Assembly: GCA_902632055.1 (NCBI GenBank)
Contig: CACPAS010000014.1
Span: 1-32,609 of the forward strand
Source of the DNA: an uncultured OCS116 cluster bacterium
Lineage (GTDB): Bacteria > Pseudomonadota > Alphaproteobacteria > Rhizobiales > TMED25
Direction: 5' to 3'
Length of the DNA: 32,609 nucleotides
Shown piece by piece: positions 18,124-26,231 of this stretch. Each line of letters begins with the position of its first letter. Positions within the stretch are counted from its first letter, which is position 1. A program made the position numbers and the translations under genes. The notes under the pieces were generated by a model. The model was not told the DNA's origin. It was given only the letters and a program-made list of their open reading frames with translations, and searched no databases.

Positions 18124-18141
18124 CATAATATTAATATTATG
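18124..18141. promoter_or_regulatory. Perfect 18-bp palindrome before the amidohydrolase gene (possible operator)
   Basis: CATAATATTAATATTATG is fully self-complementary and ends 28 bases upstream of the amidohydrolase ATG (18095, minus strand), in the 118-base gap to the next gene. Position and symmetry suit a dimeric repressor site. AT-rich palindromes arise by chance, and no adjacent regulator gene is present. Confidence 0.35.
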
Positions 18142-18213
18142 TGTTATTTATGAAAAGATATTTGCACAAGTGATACTAAATAAAATAACGTCAATAGATA
18201 AAGTTAATTGTGA

Positions 18214-18510
18214 TCATGCAAAAAATATTGACTTAATTTTCTTTAAAAATCTGCCTTGATAAGACATAAAATAGGAGAACTGCCCTAGAGGAATTGCCAC
18301 AACCAAAACGATTATTTGATATAATATAAAGATACTTACAACTCTCAGGAATAATATCAAAAAATCATTAGTTAGGAAATTGGAAATAAAAGCTGTCAGA
18401 ATATCTGACGCATAAAGTGCAAGCATACCACTTAGAGAAAAAACAGCAAAAACTAAAAATAACTTCGAGATATTATTAACATGGAATAACTTTAATAGTT
18501 GACTGATCAT
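18214..18510 (-). CDS. Small DUF6787-like two-helix membrane protein
   Basis: 98 residues. It opens with LLKLFHVNNISKLFLVFAVFSLSGMLALYAS and has a second hydrophobic segment IFILYQIIVLVVAIPLGQFSYFMSYQGRFLKKI. The order of a short basic/aromatic start, helix with F-x-x-x-G, second helix ending in IPLGQFxFF and a basic tail resembles the DUF6787 family (small membrane proteins best known in Bacteroidetes), from memory only. No function is known. It starts 24 bases from the start of the divergent 62-residue protein gene. Confidence 0.55.
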   Translation of the reverse strand: MISQLLKLFHVNNISKLFLVFAVFSLSGMLALYASDILTAFISNFLTNDFLILFLRVVSIFILYQIIVLVVAIPLGQFSYFMSYQGRFLKKIKSIFFA

Positions 18511-18534
18511 GAAATTGATACCACTTTATTAACT

Positions 18535-18723
18535 ATGACGAAAACATCTTGGCTAATACTATTTTTACTTTTGGTCTTAATTATTGGCACGTATATCTCC
18601 CGTAATAGTAACTTACCTACACCACCACATTATGAGTGTAAAGAAAATTTATTTGAGTATGTGGTATTTAATAAATGTACGTACAGGGACCAGAATATGG
18701 ATCACTCCTCCGAGCCCGCATAA
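18535..18723 (+). CDS. Hypothetical small single-pass membrane protein
   Basis: 62 residues from ATG 18535. Residues 4-22 (TSWLILFLLLVLIIGTYIS) form one strong membrane helix, followed by a short polar domain with two cysteines (YECKENL, NKCTYRD) and an acidic end. The frame extends to an ATG at 18499, but that would overlap the divergent gene and place charged residues before the helix. No family is recognised. The hydrophobicity pattern and cysteines argue that it is real; the short length and lack of a visible ribosome binding site argue for caution. Its stop lies inside the 3' end of the convergent acyl-CoA dehydrogenase gene (22-base overlap). Confidence 0.4.
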   Translation: MTKTSWLILFLLLVLIIGTYISRNSNLPTPPHYECKENLFEYVVFNKCTYRDQNMDHSSEPA

Positions 18724-19943
18724 ATTCCTGCTGTTTCCGGCCAAAGTGCTTTTATTATCTTGAAATGTGAAATATCTACTGTTGCGTCCATGTGCAGAAA
18801 TATACTTGCATCTCTCATAAGCTTTTCAACTCCTGCATCAAGCATAGCCCCCATTCCGCCATGAAGCTCCATTGCGTTTTGACAAACATTTAGTATTTGC
18901 TGTGATGCAAATACTTTCGATTGCCAACATAAAGCATCAGCGTCACTTGTCTTCATATCACAAGCATATGCTGCTTGCATAACCAAACTTCTAACCGCCG
19001 ATACCTTTGTGGCCATATCAGCAAGTCTAGAAGCTACAATTTGATGCTTAATCAGAAGCCTACCTCCTCTGCTGTAATTTTGAACAAAATCAGCTGTTCT
19101 TTCTAGTGCAGCCTGACCAACACCCAAATTTTTTGCTGACTGAATTATTTTTCCAGGCCTGAAATATACACCAGCCTTTGATAAAGCAGCCCCCTCATAA
19201 AGCAAATTATTGTCTGGAACAAAGCAGTCAATAAACTCAAGTTCACCATTATTCATATACCTACAACCAATAGTTTCATTACATCGCGTTATACTGAAGC
19301 CTTCTGTTCCCCTTGGCACAATGAAAGAAGATGTTCCGTCCATCATACCTTTACCAGGAGAGGTGTTTGCATAAACGACATAAAGGCCTGCATCATAACC
19401 ATTGCTTATATAGTGTTTTCTACCATTAATAAGCCATCCACCGTTAACTTTTTTAGCTTTTGTGTCCATAGCGGCCTCGGGTGCATTATAGCCGAGCCAA
19501 CGATCCGATGCCCCTTTTGGTTCTGTTAAAGCATGAGCAAACAAGAAGTTAGGATCCTCCATTAATTTCGAAAACCACATATCCTGGTGCTCTTTGGATG
19601 CAAGCTCCCTGAGCAAAACAGAGACTTTCCAATTTTGTACTAATTTGTCGGCAAGACCTGAGTCACCCCGAGCAATCTCTTCTGATATGATAGCAAATGT
19701 TCTAACTTCATGTTCAGGATCTATTGGCATACCTCCATATTCCTCTGGGACAGCCAGTGTTCTAATACCTATTTTGTCTGCATCTTCAAGAATTGAATTT
19801 GGAAGCCTTGACTCAGGAGTAAGATCCCACTCAGTTTTCCAATTCTTTGATATAAATGGAATTATGGTGTTATCTACAAAACGACGGCAAACATCGCGCA
19901 TCATTATCTGATCTTCAGTGAGATCTTTATCAAAGATACTCAT
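18702..19943 (-). CDS. Acyl-CoA dehydrogenase family flavoprotein with unusual active-site position
   Basis: 413 residues with the full acyl-CoA dehydrogenase order: N-terminal helices, beta domain (FAHALTEPKGASD, GGWLINGRKHYISNG, TSSFIVPRGTEGFSI, YMNNGELEFIDCFVPDNNLL) and C-terminal helical domain with LGVGQAALERTADFV, HQIVASRLADMAT and ELHGGMGAMLDAGVEKLMRDA. The segment where most members carry the catalytic base (YEGT) reads MDAT, with D386 at the Glu position; the alternative Glu seen in isovaleryl-type enzymes (helix before LGxxQA) is Gly here. The enzyme may have weak, altered or non-dehydrogenase chemistry; an acyl-CoA substrate is still likely. It starts 20 bases after the katG stop and may be co-transcribed with it. 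Confidence 0.88.
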   Translation of the reverse strand: MSIFDKDLTEDQIMMRDVCRRFVDNTIIPFISKNWKTEWDLTPESRLPNSILEDADKIGIRTLAVPEEYGGMPIDPEHEVRTFAIISEEIARGDSGLADKLVQNWKVSVLLRELASKEHQDMWFSKLMEDPNFLFAHALTEPKGASDRWLGYNAPEAAMDTKAKKVNGGWLINGRKHYISNGYDAGLYVVYANTSPGKGMMDGTSSFIVPRGTEGFSITRCNETIGCRYMNNGELEFIDCFVPDNNLLYEGAALSKAGVYFRPGKIIQSAKNLGVGQAALERTADFVQNYSRGGRLLIKHQIVASRLADMATKVSAVRSLVMQAAYACDMKTSDADALCWQSKVFASQQILNVCQNAMELHGGMGAMLDAGVEKLMRDASIFLHMDATVDISHFKIIKALWPETAGIYAGSEE

Positions 19944-19963
19944 AAATTAATCCGTATTAAAAA

Positions 19964-22142
<2,179 letters not shown>

Positions 22143-22193
22143 ATTATGTTTAGCAAAGTCAAGTATTTTGGTCTATTGTAATCTAAGGAATAA

Positions 22194-22208
22194 ATGGGTA
22201 AGTATTGA
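22194..22208 (+). other. Four-codon open frame whose stop overlaps the hydratase start
   Basis: ATG GGT AAG TAT TGA, preceded by AAGGA with a 4-base gap, ends in TGATG so that its stop overlaps the hydratase ATG at 22208. The hydratase start has no strong Shine-Dalgarno sequence of its own, so this minigene could deliver ribosomes by re-initiation. It may also be coincidence. Confidence 0.25.
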
Positions 22209-23185
22209 TGACTAATCTTAAAATGGGACCGCATGATGTTGGCGGCGAGAAGTCCATTCCTATCGATGTAAATGATAAGGATATGACTCACTGGGAAAAA
22301 TTTGCAAATGCACTCCGCATTGTGGTCTCGTCGAAACGTATCATAACTTTGGATGAGCTCAGATACCATACAGAAGCCTTAGGCGATAAATATTTTGAGA
22401 TTGGTTATTTCGAAAGAAACTGCTTATCATTACATAATATTTGTATCCAAAAAGGTATTTATAGCCTAGATGATTTTATTAAAATAAGATCAAGAAAGAT
22501 TTCTGAATTCAATGTTCCAATTATTGAACTGCCTGATGTAAAAGACATTGAACACTTGCATAACGGAAAGCCACACAAGCATAGTGAGAAGGACTTCCAA
22601 GAAGATGAAAGTGGTGATGGTCCACCCGATTATTATTTTGATACACTTGCGATCGCTGAAATATTCGTAAGTAAAGGATTGATAACGAATGATGATATTA
22701 CCCTTAAAATTGAACAGTTTGATAACGTTTTCCCAAATAGAGGGAAAGCTGTTGTTGCGAAGGCGTGGCATAATGATTCATTCAAAAAGGAGTTAATACA
22801 TGATGCAAAAGCTGCCATATCTGATATTGGCATAGAGCTGGAGACTTTTGCTGATATTATATGCATGCCGCAAACAGACGAAGTTCATCATATTGTAGTC
22901 TGCACACTATGTTCATGTTATCCACGAACTTTACTTGGTATGCCACCTTCTTGGTACAAATCACGAAGTTACAGATCCCGAGTTGTACACGAACCACGTG
23001 AAGTATTAGCTGAATTTGGTACAATTGTACCTATCAATAAAGAAATCAAGGTTCATGACTCGAATGCCGACATGAGATATTTAATTCTACCACCAAGGCC
23101 TTCGAACACTGAAGGTTTATCCGAAATAGAATTATCAAAACTAGTGGCTCGAGATTACCTCGTTGGGGTAAGATTACCAAAGTAA
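22208..23185 (+). CDS. Fused beta-N/alpha subunit of a cobalt-type nitrile hydratase/thiocyanate hydrolase
   Basis: 325 residues from ATG 22208 (an adjacent TTG at 22205 would add one residue; positions below count that residue). Residues 8-95 match the N-terminal half of the beta subunit: GPHDVGGEKSIPI, THWEKFANAL and ITLDELRYHTEAL, where R53 aligns with the beta Arg that contacts the active-site cysteines in Rhodococcus nitrile hydratase (Arg56 there); GPHDVGGE...PI is particularly like thiocyanate hydrolase beta. A His-rich linker (HLHNGKPHKH, 117-126) follows. Residues 145-326 are a full alpha/gamma subunit: VFPNRGKAVVAKAW, VVCTLCSCYPR with metal ligands C233, C236, C238 (CTLC indicates the cobalt type), WYKSRSYRSRVV, PREVLAEFG, RYLILPPRPSNTEGLSE and ARDYLVGV. 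The reaction is hydration of a nitrile to an amide, or of thiocyanate to carbonyl sulfide and ammonia; sequence does not decide which. Confidence 0.88.
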   Translation: MTNLKMGPHDVGGEKSIPIDVNDKDMTHWEKFANALRIVVSSKRIITLDELRYHTEALGDKYFEIGYFERNCLSLHNICIQKGIYSLDDFIKIRSRKISEFNVPIIELPDVKDIEHLHNGKPHKHSEKDFQEDESGDGPPDYYFDTLAIAEIFVSKGLITNDDITLKIEQFDNVFPNRGKAVVAKAWHNDSFKKELIHDAKAAISDIGIELETFADIICMPQTDEVHHIVVCTLCSCYPRTLLGMPPSWYKSRSYRSRVVHEPREVLAEFGTIVPINKEIKVHDSNADMRYLILPPRPSNTEGLSEIELSKLVARDYLVGVRLPK

Positions 23186-23190
23186 TAGTT

Positions 23191-23475
23191 ATGGATACAA
23201 AATTCAAAATAAATGATGAAATAATCGTAGATATGAGGTCTTCGACTGGGCACTGCAGGACACCAGCATACATAAGAGGAAAAAAGGGTGTTGTTGAAAG
23301 AATTTGTGGCCAATACCCAAATCCAGAAGAGATCGCACTGTGCAAATCCAATCCAGAAATAATAACTCTATATAGATGCCGTTTTAAACAGGTGGATGTG
23401 TGGGATAATTATTCTGGTAAAGTTTCCGATACAATTGAACTTGAAATATATGAACACTGGCTTAAGAATGCATAG
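23191..23475 (+). CDS. Detached C-terminal SH3-like domain of the nitrile hydratase beta subunit (thiocyanate hydrolase alpha-like)
   Basis: 94 residues, starting 5 bases after the previous stop. FKINDEIIVDM opens the SH3-like barrel; SSTGHCRTPAYIRGKKGVVERICGQYPNPEE matches the beta-subunit block GHxRxPxYxRGKxGxI, and LYRCRFKQVDVWDNYSG with DTIELEIYEHWLKNA matches its end (Y-x-V-x-F-x-x-x-x-LW, then V-x-L-x-E-x-YL). R23 in GHCRTP aligns with the second beta arginine (Arg141 in Rhodococcus sp. N771 nitrile hydratase), which hydrogen-bonds to the oxidised cysteine. The domain matches only the second half of beta; the first half is fused to the alpha subunit in the preceding gene. It is presumably an essential part of the same enzyme. 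Confidence 0.82.
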   Translation: MDTKFKINDEIIVDMRSSTGHCRTPAYIRGKKGVVERICGQYPNPEEIALCKSNPEIITLYRCRFKQVDVWDNYSGKVSDTIELEIYEHWLKNA

Positions 23476-23487
23476 ATCGGTATATAA

Positions 23488-23997
23488 ATGATTGCTGGAA
23501 TTAGCAGAATTGGGCATATTGGCATCCGCGTAACAAACATAAAACGATCGTTAGATTTTTATAAGAATATTTTGGGCTTTAAGCTTACGGCATACTGGGA
23601 AGATAATAAGCAGTGCTTCGTTAGAATTGATGATATGCATCACGATATTGTATTCTTTGAGATTGATGAAAGCATAGATCGAAAAGATATAGATCAGACA
23701 GATACAGCAAAGAGGCCGAATACTGGTTTAGACCACATAGCCTTTGAAATTAAAGAACGTCAAGACTGGTTAAATGCAATTGAAACAATGAAATCAAATG
23801 GTATCAAATTTGTTGTCCCACCATGCGTTCATGCTTACGAGTCTGGCTTTTTCACAGAAGATGAAGCAAAGTTTTATGGAGGTGCAGGATCTCACTCTTT
23901 TTATATCACGGATCCAGATGGCAATAGATTGGAGTTCTTTTGGGGCTCAATGAAAGTAACGAAAGTATCACTTGCCGCCCCTAACCCTGAATTTTGA
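23488..23997 (+). CDS. VOC family protein (glyoxalase/extradiol dioxygenase-like)
   Basis: 169 residues with two beta-alpha-beta-beta-beta units. RIGHIGIRVTNIKRSLDFYKNILGFKLTAYW opens the first (metal His in GHIGI), GLDHIAFEIKERQDW opens the second (His in DHIAF), and HSFYITDPDGNRLEFFWG closes it with the metal Glu (LEFF). The spacing fits a two-His-one-Glu divalent metal site; DPDGNRLE is common to glyoxalases and catechol-2,3-dioxygenase-like enzymes. A long insert (VPPCVHAYESGFFTEDEAKF) precedes the last strand. The substrate is unknown. Placement 12 bases after the hydratase domain suggests that it acts on the same compound or on the hydratase product. Confidence 0.83.
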   Translation: MIAGISRIGHIGIRVTNIKRSLDFYKNILGFKLTAYWEDNKQCFVRIDDMHHDIVFFEIDESIDRKDIDQTDTAKRPNTGLDHIAFEIKERQDWLNAIETMKSNGIKFVVPPCVHAYESGFFTEDEAKFYGGAGSHSFYITDPDGNRLEFFWGSMKVTKVSLAAPNPEF

Positions 23998-24024
23998 TTA
24001 AATTAACTAATTGGGAGAAACACA

Positions 24025-24891
24025 TTGCAGAACCTTCGTGGTAGTATATTTATGATACTTGCGATGTTTGCGTTTACAGTCGAAGATTTTACATTAAAGA
24101 TAGCAACCCAATTTATACCACTCGGTGAGTTACTTTTATTATGTGGTATCATCGGTAGTATATTTTTTATGTTTTGCTCGAAACTAAAAAAAGAGCCGAT
24201 ACTACACAAGAACTCATTTAGCAAGATATTAATTATTAGATCGATATTTGAGACAATGGGGCGTGTGTTTTACGCATTAGCAATTATGTATATTCCAATC
24301 ACTAATGCTGCTTCCATTCATCAAGTTACCCCAATAGTTGTTGTACTTGGGGCAGTTTACTTTCTTAAAGAAAAAGTCAGTTGGGGCCGTTGGATTGCAA
24401 TTTTATCTGGGTTTATTGGCGTTCTGATAATAATTCAACCAGGAACGAGTGATTTTAGCATATTTTCACTATTTGCTGTTCTAGGTGTAATTGGATTTGC
24501 TGGACGAGATCTTGCAACTCGAATGAGTCCAACTGGTATCTCAAATTATCAATTGGGAAGCTATGGTTTTTTTATGGTTATATTAGCAGGATTATTATTA
24601 ATCATCTTCAATTCAATATTCATACCATCCAGCAAGATATGGGTTGATCTAAACTTTGTCGCATGGATATTTATCCTAGCAAATGCAATTGCTGGAATAT
24701 GTGCCTACTTTTGCCTCACAATCGCTATGCGCGTTGGCGATGTATCATTTGTAACACCATTTAGGTATATTCGTGTCCTGTTTGCCCTTTCATTTGGAAT
24801 TCTATTACTTGGTGAACAGCCTAATATTTTGGTGCTAGGTGGCAGTTTGATCGTTGTATTATCAGGTATTTATATTCTAATTAAGAAATGA
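24025..24891 (+). CDS. EamA/DMT family transporter
   Basis: 288 residues with about ten membrane helices in two repeats, the standard drug/metabolite transporter layout. RSIFETMGRVFYALAIMYIPITNAASIHQVTPIVVVLGAVYFLKEKVSWGRW is a typical EamA block (end of the first repeat), and SFVTPFRYIRVLFALSFGILLLGEQPN is its second-repeat equivalent. The start is taken as TTG 24025 because GGGAG stands 7 bases upstream and MQNLRGSIFMILAMFAF leads straight into helix 1. Transported compound unknown; as the last gene of the hydratase series it may move the enzyme's substrate or product. Its stop is 2 bases from the stop of the convergent ybaK-like gene. Confidence 0.88.
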   Translation: MQNLRGSIFMILAMFAFTVEDFTLKIATQFIPLGELLLLCGIIGSIFFMFCSKLKKEPILHKNSFSKILIIRSIFETMGRVFYALAIMYIPITNAASIHQVTPIVVVLGAVYFLKEKVSWGRWIAILSGFIGVLIIIQPGTSDFSIFSLFAVLGVIGFAGRDLATRMSPTGISNYQLGSYGFFMVILAGLLLIIFNSIFIPSSKIWVDLNFVAWIFILANAIAGICAYFCLTIAMRVGDVSFVTPFRYIRVLFALSFGILLLGEQPNILVLGGSLIVVLSGIYILIKK

Positions 24892-24893
24892 AA

Positions 24894-25403
24894 TTAATCA
24901 CTTGGTATATATGATATTTTATCTGATATCTGTGCACGAGTTAATTCTTTTAGTCGGTCAAATGTTGCTGGGAAAACACAGTGTGTATGACCAGCGGCAG
25001 ACCATATTTTATTAAATCTTTCCAAGGCTGAGTCCATAATAATACTGATATCTGATGGCAGACCAATTGGAGATACACCGCCAATAGAATAGCCAGTTAG
25101 ATCCTTTACAGTATTTGCATCTGGACGCTTTACCTTGCCATCAATATTAAGTATTTCAGTTATCTGATCAGTATCACAAAGCATATCACCTGATATAAGG
25201 CATACAATTGGGGTTATCCCTTCATCGTTTTGAATTACAAATATTAACGTCTTTACAATTGCCCCAACTGGAACACCGAGTGCTTTTGAAGCGTCCAATG
25301 CGGACCGAGCAGTATCAGTAAGTTCAACTACTTGTTCGCCATGCCCCATTTCACTGAGCTGGTTAATGACTTTGAGAACAGATTTTCTTTCTAAATTACC
25401 AAT
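24894..25403 (-). CDS. YbaK/ProX-like aminoacyl-tRNA deacylase, probable ATT start
   Basis: The core LTDTARSALDASKALGVPVGAIVKTLIFVI, LISGDMLCD, KVKRPDANTVKDLTGYSIGGVSPIGL and AAGHTHCVFPATFDRLKELT is the YbaK/EbsC domain (the conserved K of IVKTL and GGVSP-x-G). These enzymes hydrolyse mischarged tRNAs such as Cys-tRNA-Pro. The first in-frame ATG (25349) falls inside the domain's first helix. Upstream codons continue with family-like residues (RKSVLKVINQLSEMGHGE) back to a TGA at 25422-25424. No ATG, GTG or TTG exists in that stretch, but ATT at 25403 is preceded by GAGG with a 5-base gap. I therefore extend the gene to 25403; if that is wrong, the gene starts at 25349 and is truncated. Confidence 0.8.
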   Translation of the reverse strand: MGNLERKSVLKVINQLSEMGHGEQVVELTDTARSALDASKALGVPVGAIVKTLIFVIQNDEGITPIVCLISGDMLCDTDQITEILNIDGKVKRPDANTVKDLTGYSIGGVSPIGLPSDISIIMDSALERFNKIWSAAGHTHCVFPATFDRLKELTRAQISDKISYIPSD

Positions 25404-25514
25404 AAAATCCTCACTTTTACATCATTATACATACCAGGAAGACTCATACAAGTTTGAAAAGAATAAATCATGATTTTTCAGTCGTTGGGATATTGAATGA
25501 AAAGATTATGTCAT

Positions 25515-26054
25515 TTAGTTATATTTTGATAAGTGATAACCTTTTTCAGATCTATTTGCTGTATCAAAAAATTCGCCAAAGAGATGGATAAATAATTCAT
25601 CTAAATGCGGGCTAATAATTGAGGTTTGCGCTGGCCTGTAATCCTTTTCGTTTTCAATTTTTCCCCCAGATTGAATTATTGAAATTGCATGTGGTGTAGA
25701 ATTGAGAAAGTTATTCCTCTCATAGGTATCCTGATTATTAAAAAGATATACCTCTTTCAATGACAGAATTGCATCTTCTTTTTCCATCATAAGATCTCTA
25801 GTTTTTATGTGGGATATATCGCACATCAATATAATATTAATATCTGACTTCAGAGATCTGTTTGAACCCTTTACATCTATTAAATTTCTTACATCAGAAA
25901 TTTTTGATATCTGTTCAATATTAACTCTATAATCTTTATCATTTGCTTTATTAAAAATGAAGATATTATTCTTGCAACCTAAACAAAATTTCTTAAGATT
26001 TATCCTAAATTGATCTAATGTCTTTGGCGTCTGTATGTCCTTTATTCTTTGCAT
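25515..26054 (-). CDS. Hypothetical protein, no recognised family
   Basis: 179 residues, soluble-looking and without signal peptide or membrane helix. Visible features are an early CLGC pair (FCLGCKNN, about residues 24-27), a central INIILMCDISHIKTRDL stretch, and a conserved-looking end ISPHLDELFIHLFGEFFD. Codon choice resembles its neighbours, and there is no overlap with another gene, supporting a real gene. It lies about 110 bases upstream of the ybaK-like start on the same strand and 177 bases from the tctA stop. I do not recognise a family and give no function. Confidence 0.55.
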   Translation of the reverse strand: MQRIKDIQTPKTLDQFRINLKKFCLGCKNNIFIFNKANDKDYRVNIEQISKISDVRNLIDVKGSNRSLKSDINIILMCDISHIKTRDLMMEKEDAILSLKEVYLFNNQDTYERNNFLNSTPHAISIIQSGGKIENEKDYRPAQTSIISPHLDELFIHLFGEFFDTANRSEKGYHLSKYN

Positions 26055-26231
26055 AGACCCTGTGAAATTTTTAAATTTTTTCTTTTACAATATAGAGGAA
26101 TTCACTAAAAGTTTTTTTAAGATTAACCCATATATTTATCAGTCATCATTTATACTTGTAGCCTCTTTTTGGAAGCCCTTTTAGGTTCCATTCAAAACTA
26201 TGCTCAATCATATGAGATAAAAAACTTTTGT

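Noticed and set aside
26150-26190. Hairpin TGGAA...TTCCA after tctA, considered as a terminator.
   Set aside because: In the minus-strand direction it is followed by an A-run, not a T-run, and the stem has a bulge.
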